Counted from the first letter of the stretch, positions 26,901 through 35,375 are shown. The stretch: 55,329 nt of DNA from Nostoc sp. NMS9 (GCF_017114995.1 NZ_JABXKL010000022.1:1-55329); one strand, 5' to 3'. Numbers and translations: made by a program. Notes: generated by a model from the letters alone, not told the origin.

Positions 26901-27920
26901 ATGTTGTTAATTGAACAAGTCACCAGCAATGAGGTAATGGATGCGGCGTATGCGTGGTTGTGCGATCGCCGAGAGAACTACCATTATAACAATGATGTTT
27001 GGCAGCTCCGGCGCTGGTGGCAGGAGAAAAAACCGCAACTTGTCGAGCAACTGCGGGCGGGGAAATATCGCTTTCGGGAGCAGAGGCGGGTAACGAGTCA
27101 GGGTGAAGTGAAGGAAATTTGGGCAGCGTTAGATGCCCTGGTATTGAAGGCGGTGTCTATAGTTCTGCAAGATTATTTGCAACCCCATTTGTCCACTCGT
27201 TGCTTTCATCTGGCGGGAAGGGGTGGGCTAAAGGGGGCGGTGCGGGAAGTGGCTGATTGTGTGTCTAAGTTTGAGTTTGTGTTTCGCACGGATGTCAAGG
27301 GCTACTATGCCAGTATTAATCATGAGATTCTCTATAAATTGGTGGCTGACTATGTACAAGACCCTGTGGTGTTGGATTTGGTGGGGCAGTACCTCCAGCG
27401 ATTTGTTTCGGATGGAGGGGAATATACGGATATCGTACAGGGGATTTCCTTGGGGTGTCCGTTATCGCCACTGATGGGGGCGCTGTACCTGAAGCCTTTG
27501 GATGACCGCATGGCGGAACTGGGCTGCTTTTACGTGCGGTATATGGATGATTGGGTAATTTTGTCCCCGACGCGCTGGAAGTTGCGGAAGGCAATTAAGG
27601 CGGTGAATGAGGTAATGGCGGATTTGCGGGTAGGAGAAAAGCACCCGGATAAGACCTTTATCGGGCGGATATCGCGGGGCTTTGATTTTTTGGGGTATTG
27701 GTTTTCACCGTCGGGGTTGGGGATTGCCCAGAAGACGGTCGAGCGCTGCGTGGAGCGGATTTCCCGGCTTTATGAGCAAGGTGCGTCATTTGAGCGCATT
27801 GGGGAATATGTGCGGAATTGGTGGCGATGGGTGAAGGGTGGTTTGTTGGGACGAATGATTGCAACTTGGGTTAAAGGCTTGTGTAAAAATAACCTGAACT
27901 ATTTCCATGTGTACGCTTGA
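26901..27920 (+). CDS. stand-alone reverse transcriptase
   Basis: About 339 residues, almost entirely a reverse transcriptase domain. The first catalytic Asp is in RTDVKGYYASINH (D131), the QGISLGCPLSPLMGALYL fingers/palm motif follows (about 180-197), and the catalytic box is YMDD (214-217), with DFLGYWFSPSG downstream. There is no maturase X, HNH or Avd partner visible. The motif ending CPLSP, not SQ, argues against diversity-generating RTs. ATG at 26901 has AAGGGA upstream; a GTG at 26883 would add 6 residues. The gene is visibly more GC-rich than its neighbours, suggesting transfer. It converges on the minus-strand DUF2589 cluster. Confidence 0.9.
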   Translation: MLLIEQVTSNEVMDAAYAWLCDRRENYHYNNDVWQLRRWWQEKKPQLVEQLRAGKYRFREQRRVTSQGEVKEIWAALDALVLKAVSIVLQDYLQPHLSTRCFHLAGRGGLKGAVREVADCVSKFEFVFRTDVKGYYASINHEILYKLVADYVQDPVVLDLVGQYLQRFVSDGGEYTDIVQGISLGCPLSPLMGALYLKPLDDRMAELGCFYVRYMDDWVILSPTRWKLRKAIKAVNEVMADLRVGEKHPDKTFIGRISRGFDFLGYWFSPSGLGIAQKTVERCVERISRLYEQGASFERIGEYVRNWWRWVKGGLLGRMIATWVKGLCKNNLNYFHVYA

Positions 27921-28097
27921 TTTCGCAACCCATTCCTTTCCTTTTATTTTGTGTTTTTTACTTCTGCCCTTCACAAGTTGCTTTCTTTCATGGCGCGGTT
28001 CTCGACATTCTTTCCTCACTCTTAATTCTCCCAGATTCGTATTCCACCATTTATAGAACTTCTTTTGCACTTCCGCGTCTGTGAGGCTTTTTGACAT
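27786..28097 (-). CDS. possible small basic protein overlapping the RT 3' end
   Basis: The frame from ATG 28097 reads MSKSLTDAEVQKKFYKWWNT and continues Lys/Arg-rich (about 60 residues) before running antisense into the RT coding region, where it becomes Pro/Ser/His-rich and unprotein-like. The first 60 residues could be real and the rest a read-through of antisense RT sequence. A convergent overlap of about 135 bases with the RT gene would be unusual. No strong ribosome site. Confidence 0.3.
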   Translation of the reverse strand: MSKSLTDAEVQKKFYKWWNTNLGELRVRKECREPRHERKQLVKGRSKKHKIKGKEWVAKSSVHMEIVQVIFTQAFNPSCNHSSQQTTLHPSPPIPHIFPNALK

Positions 28098-28397
28098 CAA
28101 CGGATGCTCTCTTACTACCGCTATTACATTGTCTTTCCTATCATACTGATTTCCTTCGGCTCATAACACGTTCCACTGCCACTTAATACCTCTTCGGGTT
28201 CTCGGAACGTCTAAAGCATTGCCTCTGTCCACGGTGACTCTGCGGTTGTTTTTCCGAAGTTGGCCTCCAGCATTACCAAGTCGTATGTTCCTTATTTGAC
28301 ATCGTCTATCATTTCCTCTTGCAAGCCTTCATTCGGGTTTGTTTGTTACTCTCTGTGAACCAATATCCACGTTCATTCCACGTCAGCTCATTTCCCT

Positions 28398-28496
28398 CTA
28401 AGATCTCTGAAGCCCCCGCATCGCCCCTTTCGCATTAAAGCCGTCGGGATGGTGTGTTATGTACAAGACCTCCCATCTTTTATTTCGCGTGCACAT
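28398..28496 (-). CDS. mini-ORF directly abutting the 56-residue ORF
   Basis: The ATG follows the TAG of the 28497 ORF without a gap. The peptide is 32 residues, MCTRNKRWEVLYITHHPDGF then NAKGAMRGLQRS. A second frame overlapping its end (EILEGNELTWNERGYWFTES) also looks protein-like, so this may be one small gene broken by a frameshift. I do not recognise it. Confidence 0.3.
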   Translation of the reverse strand: MCTRNKRWEVLYITHHPDGFNAKGAMRGLQRS

Positions 28497-28667
28497 CTAA
28501 TCGATGACAACATACTTAGCGCCGATGAATTTTTTCCCCGACCGCGATGACTCTTCTTCCTCTTTTTCCTCTTCTTCTACCTCCTTACGCTCTTGTTCTA
28601 CATACTTTTTTCCTTTCTTCACACTACAACTTCCGAATATTTTACTCAGCATCCCTTTTTCTTTCAT
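28497..28667 (-). CDS. 56-residue charged small protein in the RT/DUF2589 locus
   Basis: ATG at 28667 starts MKEKGMLSKIFGSCSVKKGK, followed by a highly acidic stretch (about 12 Glu within residues 24-39) and a short hydrophobic end (FIGAKYVVID). Its ATG overlaps the TGA of a preceding 24-residue ORF (28664-28738, start GTG) by four bases, and that ORF's GTG overlaps the TGA of a 13-residue ORF (28735-28776) by four bases. AGAGGGG precedes the first of the three. The layout suggests translational coupling downstream of the zinc-ribbon gene. No known family. Confidence 0.5.
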   Translation of the reverse strand: MKEKGMLSKIFGSCSVKKGKKYVEQERKEVEEEEKEEEESSRSGKKFIGAKYVVID

Positions 28668-28841
28668 ACTTTTTCACCTTTTCTTACACTCTCCGTTTGA
28701 TTCTTGTCGTCTCTATCCCAACTGGGGGGGTGACTCACTTTTGTTCTCCCTTCCATCCCCTTGATAGGTATTTCATCCCCTCTCTCTGCCTCCACCTCGT
28801 CCTTTCGCGGCGTGTATTATCCCACGATTACACTTCCTGAT

Positions 28842-29087
28842 TCACGAAAATTTCTTATGTTTTTCCATCTCCTCTCTCTGCGTGTTGACCTTTTGCAGGA
28901 GTTCCAACGCGGGTCTCGATACTTCCCTATCCATACTTAATGTCAACAAGCATCCCGGACACTTGAACTCTGCCTGAGTGAGTAAACTATATATCGACAT
29001 TTCGATTTGAAACCCGCACTCTGGACATGGCATTCCTGGGGTACGTTGCTGTACCTGTTTCTCTTGCCTTTCTTCTCTTTTTCTCAT
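28842..29087 (-). CDS. small zinc-ribbon protein
   Basis: An 81-residue protein with a charged N-terminus (MRKREERQEKQVQQR), a Cys4 ribbon (CPECG at about residues 20-24 and CPGC at about 43-46, with hydrophobic MSIYSLLTQAEF between) and a helical C-terminus (RPALELLQKVNTQREEMEKH). It probably binds zinc structurally. AGGAAG lies about 8 bases before the ATG. It lies 90 bases after the DUF2589-type gene on the same strand, so the two are likely co-transcribed. Function unknown. Confidence 0.75.
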   Translation of the reverse strand: MRKREERQEKQVQQRTPGMPCPECGFQIEMSIYSLLTQAEFKCPGCLLTLSMDREVSRPALELLQKVNTQREEMEKHKKFS

Positions 29088-29176
29088 TTCCTTAACTTCC
29101 TTTATGAATTTTTTGTCTTCATGACTATTGGAGTTGATTACCCAGTTTCGAGCGCACTTTCTGCCTTTTTCTCTGT

Positions 29177-29785
29177 TTAACTGGCTTCTATCGTCCCAGA
29201 TGTTTGGCTTCGACTGCCCTCTGGGATAACATTGGTACTATTTTCAAATACCTTCATTAACTTAATCATTCCTACTGGTAAATCTGCTTGCTTCATTTTC
29301 ACAGTCACCTTCATGTTTGAATCGATGGATGGGATTGGCTTCCCATCCTCCGATTTTCCTGCTGTTGGGGCTAACCTTGCCTTCATTCCCTGGTATGGGG
29401 GATTAGCCGTCGGGTTATTTTTCTCCGCTTCATCTCCAGTTTTATTGGGGTCGAAAGATTCCAAAACTTTTGGGGGAACTTCTGTAAAAACGCGAATGTT
29501 AAATTCAAACTCTGCGGTATCTATTTGTAGCAGAGGCAGAGGAATGAGTGACAACAGAGGAACTTCTACACGGTATTCTCTGCCGCCTTGGTTGTAGCTA
29601 AAAGTCACCATTTTTAAGCGGCGGACTGGCGCTTCTGTTCCGGTTACAACCGTCTCTTCCATTCCATATTTTTGAAAAAACTCTACAAATTTGGCACCTG
29701 CGTCAAAGTCCGCCGACAGTGTGGCAATCAAAGGCCCAGCAATCAGTTCTCGGAAACTAAGAACACTATCTTCCTCTAATGCCAT
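29177..29785 (-). CDS. DUF2589-type protein
   Basis: About 202 residues. The pattern fits DUF2589: an N-terminal helix (FRELIAGPLIATLSADFDAG), VTFSYNQGG, then VPLLSLIPLPLLQIDTAEFE leading to a beta-rich domain ending VKMKQADLPVGMIKLMKVFE. The function of the family is unknown. The region from about 118 to 155 is Pro/Asn/Lys-rich and likely disordered. The start is ATG 29785, with GGAG 8 bases upstream (a GTG at 29791 would add 2 residues). It lies between the sigma-like gene and the zinc-ribbon gene, all on the minus strand. Confidence 0.78.
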   Translation of the reverse strand: MALEEDSVLSFRELIAGPLIATLSADFDAGAKFVEFFQKYGMEETVVTGTEAPVRRLKMVTFSYNQGGREYRVEVPLLSLIPLPLLQIDTAEFEFNIRVFTEVPPKVLESFDPNKTGDEAEKNNPTANPPYQGMKARLAPTAGKSEDGKPIPSIDSNMKVTVKMKQADLPVGMIKLMKVFENSTNVIPEGSRSQTSGTIEAS

Positions 29786-29906
29786 AATCACTTCTCCTTT
29801 TTCATTTTTTGCGGAAACCCACTTTTACAATGTCTTGTACAATCGACTGTTTGGAAACAACTTTCACAGGAAAACTAATCAATCACTTTTAAATCTTCAT
29901 AGATAA

Positions 29907-31130
29907 CTATTCCTTGACTTTTTGTAAGCTTTGTCCTGATTCAGATATCATCCATCGATAATTCTCCAATCCTGCCTTGATTTTTAGAGTTGAAACCATG
30001 TCAATTGGAAGATCCTTTAATGCTAGTGGGTTAACAATTATATCCGCATTGGGAACACCCGGCATCATGACCAGCAATGATTTTACAGATGTGGTAGTAC
30101 TATTTTGAGCAGCTATTATATTAAACTCAGCTGATATCACTTGTCTGATCTTTTCGACTTCTTGCTCGGTTTTATTAAAAGCTGTTTTATGCACCACCAG
30201 ACAAGAATTCCCCCAACTTCCAGTTTCTTCATCTAATTGAGCCAAAGTCAAAATCGGTGCTGGCGGCAATTCACACTTCGCCACCTCAACACACCGATAA
30301 CCATCTTTGTTTACGTCTAACTTCCCATCCGATAGAGTCGCAATCACCGATCGCACTACCTCAATCGATTCCTCACCCACAACACTCTCCACTTCCTCTA
30401 CCGCAACGGATAATGTCATAGTCTTGATCGCAATCGGTTCAACTCCCGCATTCCCCTTGGACATTTCCCCAATTGCAGACTCAGTTACTTCCATTGTTGG
30501 CGTAACAGATTTATCCGTATCAATTCCATCCTCTCCGATAAAATATCCCCTCAATTCCTCTCGCAGAATTGCCCGCGCCAGGGAGATGCGCTTGCAGACA
30601 TTCTGGTAAGAAATCTCTTGCTGTTGGACAATTTCTTGATAAGACAGTTCCTGATAAAAGTGCAGGATAAACGTCTCGCGCAGCCTAGTCGGTAAGTTAT
30701 CAATGGCACGACGAATCACAATCCTTTTCTCGCCAGTCTCCATTGCACTTTCTGGCGTTTCCTCACTCCGTACCAGTCCTTGCTCCTCTTTCGAGGCGTA
30801 TACTTCTATATTCTCAACTCTATTGGTACTGCGATCGCGTTCTCGATGAATATCCACACAGAGATTATGAGTTAGTCGAGTCAGCCAAGCCTTAAAATTA
30901 GCAATTTCCTCCGCATACTTTTGCACCTTCTCCCAAGCTTTGAGCATCGCCCGACTTAGCGCATCTTCAGCATCCGTCGGATTCCCACCCATCCACTTGA
31001 GACAGCAACGATGAAGATAATCTCGATATTCCTGCCATTGTTGCCAAAACCTTTTTACTAAATCTTTATCTTCCGAATTATTCCGTAGGCAGGACGTAAC
31101 TGATGCAACCACTGATTGACAATTTGACAT
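29907..31130 (-). CDS. sigma-70 family (ECF-like) protein with a long C-terminal extension
   Basis: A 407-residue protein. Region 2 is at about residues 30-110 (DAEDALSRAMLKAWEKVQKY, then ANFKAWLTRLTHNLCVDIHR). Region 4 is at about 140-195 (LPTRLRETFILHFYQELSYQ helix-turn-helix). Together they form a two-domain sigma factor core. Residues 200-407 are extra and not recognised: an acidic, Val/Glu-rich linker followed by a folded-looking domain (TLAQLDEETGSWGNSCLVVH; SLLVMMPGVPNADIIVNPLA). The extension may sense a signal or retain the sigma activity. It is the first gene of the minus-strand cluster and may drive the genes below it (inference). Confidence 0.82.
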   Translation of the reverse strand: MSNCQSVVASVTSCLRNNSEDKDLVKRFWQQWQEYRDYLHRCCLKWMGGNPTDAEDALSRAMLKAWEKVQKYAEEIANFKAWLTRLTHNLCVDIHRERDRSTNRVENIEVYASKEEQGLVRSEETPESAMETGEKRIVIRRAIDNLPTRLRETFILHFYQELSYQEIVQQQEISYQNVCKRISLARAILREELRGYFIGEDGIDTDKSVTPTMEVTESAIGEMSKGNAGVEPIAIKTMTLSVAVEEVESVVGEESIEVVRSVIATLSDGKLDVNKDGYRCVEVAKCELPPAPILTLAQLDEETGSWGNSCLVVHKTAFNKTEQEVEKIRQVISAEFNIIAAQNSTTTSVKSLLVMMPGVPNADIIVNPLALKDLPIDMVSTLKIKAGLENYRWMISESGQSLQKVKE

Positions 31131-31393
31131 AACTTCTGATGTGGTAGTGTATCCAGTCGCTGCAAAATTAATGCCTTCAATCCCTTATAGGGCTAGGCAT
31201 TCGAGTATGAAATATGGTCTGAAAGTCAAAGAATGATGTACTTGCTGTATGCCGTAAATCTAACATCTATCTTTAGGCATAACTTCAGTAAAATCACTTA
31301 CCTTGATTAAAAAATATTAAATTAATGTGAGTTCAACGGTTAAAAAAAGGCAAAAAGCTTGCTAGATATGAAGCGCGAGAAACTGGGCAGGTA

Positions 31394-31540
31394 ATGACAT
31401 ATTCACAGGTGGTGCAGCGACTGATAGATTCCTTGACAATCATCAGTGCTGCTTTTAACAGCTCTGCTATTGGTCTAAATACCATTAGTGATTTCAACAG
31501 ATCCCAAGGTGACAAGATTGTACTGGATAAGACTAACCTG
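31394..31540 (+). pseudogene. remnant of a haemolysin-type calcium-binding protein
   Basis: The frame reads SAIGLNTISDFNRSQGDKIV and then LDKTN, the DF-x-x-x-x-DKI-x-L-x-K segment that follows RTX nonapeptide repeats in secreted calcium-binding proteins. No RTX repeats or secretion signal remain. The frame runs directly into a dispersed palindromic repeat at 31541. It is a short scrap of a deleted gene. Confidence 0.45.
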
Positions 31541-31600
31541 TTGTGCGTAGACGCTTCTCCTGTCGGAGACGCTAGGCGAACGTCTTGTCGCAGACATCGC
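31541..31600. repeat. dispersed Nostocales-type palindromic repeat
   Basis: GTGCGTAGACGC, TTCTCCTGTCGGAGACGC, TAGGCGAACGTC and TTGTCGCAGAC units follow one another. Related blocks occur at 35376-35403, 41940-41976 and 45160-45230. They are short interspersed repeats of this genome. Confidence 0.7.
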
Positions 31601-31766
31601 TCTAATCCCGAAATTATTTAAGTAATATTAATTATTGTTAAAGTATTGGTTTAGACTTGTATCAACCGATAATTTTAGAAGTCCTTACTTCAAGCGCCCA
31701 GACCCCAAAGAGTCTGAGCGCTTGAATATTAGGTTGCAGAGAAACTTCTGCTAGATCGTTATAGAA

Positions 31767-32141
31767 TTATGCGGGCATCATGTGCATACTTCTGCAAGAC
31801 TCTGCACACTTGCGGCAAGCAGCAGCACATTCCATCATTTTTGCGTCATCGCTCATCATCTCACACGCCATTGCAGTGCGATCGCACATTTCCGCACAAA
31901 GCATACAAGTGCGTTCCATGAACTCAGAACCGCTCATCATCATATTCATACACATCATGCACATTTCAGAGCAATCACGCATCATACTCATCATGCTCAT
32001 CATGCTCTTGTCCATGTGCTGACCGCCTTTACTCATACAATGAGTCATGGTTTCCATGCACATTTTGTGACAGTCCATACAAACATCCATGCAAGTTTGC
32101 ATTTCTGGAGTCATGGTTTCAGTCATCATCATCATCATCAT
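31767..32141 (-). CDS. Met/Cys-rich four-helix copper-binding type protein
   Basis: About 124 residues, 30% Met plus many Cys in CxxxC-like helical spacing (MQTCMDVCMDCHKMCMETM; CSEMCMMCMNMM; CMLCAEMC; CAAACRKCAESC). This pattern fits four-helix-bundle copper storage proteins (Csp/DUF326 type), whose cysteines line the bundle and hold Cu(I). There is no signal peptide, so it is likely cytosolic. A perfect AGGAGG (32150-32155) lies 8 bases before the first of six consecutive ATG codons, so the start at 32141 is preferred to an upstream ATG at 32198. Confidence 0.82.
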   Translation of the reverse strand: MMMMMMTETMTPEMQTCMDVCMDCHKMCMETMTHCMSKGGQHMDKSMMSMMSMMRDCSEMCMMCMNMMMSGSEFMERTCMLCAEMCDRTAMACEMMSDDAKMMECAAACRKCAESCRSMHMMPA

Positions 32142-32201
32142 CGGAAATACCTCCTGATTTTTTGATGCATAAACAGTGTCCTCGGAAGGACTACTCATCA
32201 C

Positions 32202-32845
32202 ATTAGTCCTATCCTTTTAAATAGTCAATGGGGTTTTTAATTCAGAATTTTTAAGCCTACTATCCCGATATAATTACCGGTAAATTGAAGGAATTCTACA
32301 CTAGTTTGGTGTTATTTTTCTGGGAAATACTATACATTAAGGCTTATAAACCCTCATTTACAAGTGTGGTTTCATTTGGCAAGTCAACTTTAGCTCGGTG
32401 ATCAAAAGTTAGAGTTAAATTTAACTCGAAAATAATGTTATTGTTTTTAACAAATGAATGCCTAAACTAAGCATTTATAAATTTATATTAACCTGTGTTT
32501 TATTAACTTATATTAATTTGAAGATATATGTCCTGAAAAATTCGTAATTCATAATAGAATTTCAACTGCACTTAAAACAAAATTCTCTCAAAAAAAATAA
32601 TTTTCACAACTTACAAAGAAAGCCAGCTTTGCTGAGGGCAGAAGGAAAGAAGTATTAATAAAAACTAAAGTTTTTGGGTATAAAGCCCACTAATATAAAA
32701 AAATTTGTGTCGAGATGCATAGCACGAGACACAAGACGTCCTTGCTTCAATCCCACGTTTTTAAAAGTGGGGTTCCATAAAAGCCTTCTGACGAGAGTAC
32801 TTCTGCCTTCTGAAATAAGAGAAGAAATCTATATTAAGATGTCGG
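32202..32845. other. AT-rich gap, no gene supported
   Basis: About 640 bases without a protein-like frame. A modest hairpin (CCCACGTTTT / AAAAGTGGG, about 32753-32773) is the only structure noticed. The left part holds the promoter of the copper-binding gene. Confidence 0.5.
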
Positions 32846-34024
32846 TTATAGATTTGATTGCAATTTGAGTAAGCGAGCGCTCGCTGCTTGTAATGTCTCA
32901 GGTCTTTTGCTGAAGCAAAATCTGATTAATGAATGTCCTTTTTCTGGTTGGCTGAAAAAGCTGGAACCGGGAACGACAGCAACACCAATATCTTTAATCA
33001 GATGGTAAGTGAATTCAACATCTGTGTTATAGCCAAATTTGGAAATATCTGCAAGAACGTAATAGGCTCCTTTGGGAACGAAATAGGGAATGCCAACTTG
33101 GTCTAGAATTTGTAAAATGCTGTCTCGCTTCTGGTGATAAAGTTTGGCTAGTTCTTGATAATAGAATGGTGGCAGTTGCATGGCGGCAACTCCGGCTCGT
33201 TGCAATGGTGCAGGTGCGCCAACGGTGAGAAAATCATGGACTTTGCGAATCGCCCCTGTCAATTCAGGGTTTGCCAGAATGTAGCCGACTCGCCATCCAG
33301 TGACGCTATAAGTTTTGGATAAACCGTTAATAGTAACGGTGCGTTCTTCCATTCCAGGAAGGGTAGCTAGGGCAATATGTTGAGTGCCGTCATAGAGAAT
33401 ATGTTCATAGATTTCGTCTGTGAACGCTAACACATCCCATTTTTGACAAAGTTCAGCAATTAGGGTGAGTTCTTCACGGGTGAAGACTTTACCTGTGGGA
33501 TTATGGGGTGTGTTGATAATAATCGCTTTGGTATTGGCATTGAAAGCTTGACGCAACTGTGATTCATCAAATGTCCAATGAGGAGTATGCAGTGTCACAT
33601 AGCGGGGTATAGCACCAGCTAAAATCGCATCGGGGCCGTAGTTTTCATAATATGGCTCAAATACAATTACTTCGTCACCCGGATCGACTGTCGCCAGCAT
33701 TACAGCTGCCATTGCTTCTGTGGAACCACAGGTAACGGTGATTTGGGTTTCGGGATTGATATCTAAGCCGAGATACCAACGGACTTTGTTAGCGATCGCA
33801 TGACGAAATGGGCGATCGCCCCAAGTAATGGCATACTGATTAACATCTGCCTCTATGGCCTGATATGCTGCCTGTTTCAACTCCAAGGGACAAGGAAAAT
33901 CAGGGAATCCCTGCGCCAGATTTACTGCATCGTGTTGCAGTGCCACCCTGGTCATTTCTCGAATCACCGACTCTGTAAACTGTTCTGCCTTCGCTGATAT
34001 TTTTTGCCGCCTAATTTTACCCAC
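32846..34024 (-). CDS. pyridoxal-phosphate aminotransferase, class I/II
   Basis: A 392-residue fold-type I aminotransferase. Key sites: NTPHNPTGKVF, FTDEIYEHILYDG with the PLP-ring Asp and Tyr, and the Schiff-base lysine in NGLSKTYSVTGWRVGY. The C-terminal RFCFSK carries the carboxylate-binding Arg. The overall sequence is closest to methionine/kynurenine-type aminotransferases. The GTG start at 34024 is supported by AAGGGAGG about 7 bases upstream. Substrate not determined. Confidence 0.9.
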   Translation of the reverse strand: MGKIRRQKISAKAEQFTESVIREMTRVALQHDAVNLAQGFPDFPCPLELKQAAYQAIEADVNQYAITWGDRPFRHAIANKVRWYLGLDINPETQITVTCGSTEAMAAVMLATVDPGDEVIVFEPYYENYGPDAILAGAIPRYVTLHTPHWTFDESQLRQAFNANTKAIIINTPHNPTGKVFTREELTLIAELCQKWDVLAFTDEIYEHILYDGTQHIALATLPGMEERTVTINGLSKTYSVTGWRVGYILANPELTGAIRKVHDFLTVGAPAPLQRAGVAAMQLPPFYYQELAKLYHQKRDSILQILDQVGIPYFVPKGAYYVLADISKFGYNTDVEFTYHLIKDIGVAVVPGSSFFSQPEKGHSLIRFCFSKRPETLQAASARLLKLQSNL

Positions 34025-34129
34025 CCCTATACCTCCCTTAATCCTTGATTGCTGTTATCCGGGAATTTCTGTAAACCAGACGAAACCCATAATATTGATA
34101 GATTTATCGTAGTATACTCAAATTTCAGA

Positions 34130-34246
34130 TCCAGGGGAAGAAGGAAGGGAGCAGGGGAGCAGGGAGCAAGGGAGAAGAGTTTTCCCCTCAGCAAGAACAG
34201 CACGCTGCCCCACTGCCTCTTTTCAATGCCCAATGCCCGTATTATC
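34130..34246. repeat. GGAGCAGGGAG and CAATGCCC tracts
   Basis: GAAGGAAGGGAGCAGGGGAG-type purine units are followed after a spacer by CAATGCCCAATGCCCG. Same repeat classes as at 2460-2500 and 50664-50730. Confidence 0.75.
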
Positions 34247-34304
34247 TATATACTGAATTATTGAGATTAATAGTCAATTATTGAAGTACTGATCCAGAAT
34301 CATC

Positions 34305-34904
34305 ATGAAATCTTTGCACCGTCCCGATCTGTATAGCTGGTCTAATTTCAATCCGGCAAGAAATATTGATTTCAATGGGATTGCCTGGATTCGCCCAGAT
34401 GGCAACATCTTGATTGACCCAGTAGCCCTATCAAACCATGATTGGAATCATCTAAAATCCCTCGGTGGTGTGGTTTGGATTGTGCTGACGAATTCTGAGC
34501 ATGTCAGGGCAAGTAAAGAAATTGCCGATCAAACTTATGCTAAGATTGCTGGCCCTATTGCAGAAAAAGACACTTTTCCTATACCTTGCGATCGCTGGCT
34601 ATCTGATGGTGAAGAATTTGTCCCAGGACTGGAGGTGATTGAACTCAATGGTTCTAAAACTCCCGGTGAGTTGGCTCTGTTACTAGAGGAGACAACTTTA
34701 ATTACAGGGGATTTAGTCCGGGCACGCAAAGCAGGTAGCTTAACGATTTTACCAGATGACAAGCTGCTGAATCGAAAGGAGGCTGTTGCTTCTGTTCGCA
34801 GATTGGCTCAACTGAGTCGGGTAGAAGCAGTACTGGTGGGGGATGGTTGGCCGGTCTTTCGGGATGGACGCGATCGCTTGCAGGATCTGGTAGCAACGCT
34901 GTAA
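34305..34904 (+). CDS. metallo-beta-lactamase-fold-like protein lacking the metal motif
   Basis: A 199-residue protein. The order of strands fits a shortened MBL fold: GNILIDPVALSNHDWNHLKS, VVWIVLTNSEHVRA, PGLEVIELNGSKTPGELALL and TTLITGDLVRA. Where active members have HxHxDH, this one has NSEHVRA, so it probably cannot bind two zinc ions, although the GD of the LITGD motif is kept. It may be a structural or regulatory relative. A single gene. Confidence 0.72.
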   Translation: MKSLHRPDLYSWSNFNPARNIDFNGIAWIRPDGNILIDPVALSNHDWNHLKSLGGVVWIVLTNSEHVRASKEIADQTYAKIAGPIAEKDTFPIPCDRWLSDGEEFVPGLEVIELNGSKTPGELALLLEETTLITGDLVRARKAGSLTILPDDKLLNRKEAVASVRRLAQLSRVEAVLVGDGWPVFRDGRDRLQDLVATL

Positions 34905-35132
34905 ATAATTAGGGTAGCATAGCTAGCTATGCTACCCTACAGGCGATTGTGGTTCAAATAGATCAAAAAGGCTGTCAGAAGAAAATCAAACAACACCGTA
35001 TCATGGTAGTTAGTAGCATTTATGTCTGATGCTTTCTTTTTTGCCATAAAAGAATATCAGGTAAGTAATATCCTGATTTCCTGACGGCAGAATACGAAAG
35101 CTTTTACTGATTCACCTAGTTGGAGAACGCTG

Positions 35133-35222
35133 ATGTCGAAGGAAAGAAAAAGTAATAAAGAAGCTAAAAAACCTAAAAAAGATCCCAAAGACAAAAAGGA
35201 GAAAAAAGACCCAAGCAAATAG
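35133..35222 (+). CDS. 29-residue lysine-rich small protein
   Basis: ATG at 35133 with GGAGA at 35122-35126 encodes MSKERKSNKEAKKPKKDPKD and nine further residues ending KKDPSK. It is about half Lys. Similar very small KKPK-type proteins occur in many bacteria, but their role is unknown; nucleic-acid binding is a guess. The good ribosome site and clean start support a real gene. Confidence 0.6.
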   Translation: MSKERKSNKEAKKPKKDPKDKKEKKDPSK

Positions 35223-35375
35223 GACGATTTAGGTAAATAGTTCTAGCGAAGACCAAGAGTTGCATTTCCTTAAATTGACAATACTTCGTCCAGTAGCATT
35301 GAATAGGAAAAGTTATTGTCAAAAATTTATTCACCCTTGGTCAAGCCTAAAAATCTGATGATTTAGGTTGTGTGT

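Noticed and set aside
26901..27920. Diversity-generating retroelement RT
   Set aside because: The motif is CPLSP rather than the SQ form, and no template/variable repeat pair or Avd gene was seen nearby.
26901..27920. Group II intron maturase
   Set aside because: No X/maturase or HNH domain, and I could not see intron domain V (GAGC..AY..GUUC-like) after the gene.
28504..28840. Plus-strand Ser/Phe/Leu-rich ORFs
   Set aside because: They are the complement of a purine-rich minus strand; composition is low complexity and there is no ribosome site.
31780..32165. Plus-strand His-rich frames opposite the copper-binding gene
   Set aside because: They are the antisense of Met (ATG to CAT) codons in the minus-strand gene, which has the perfect ribosome site.
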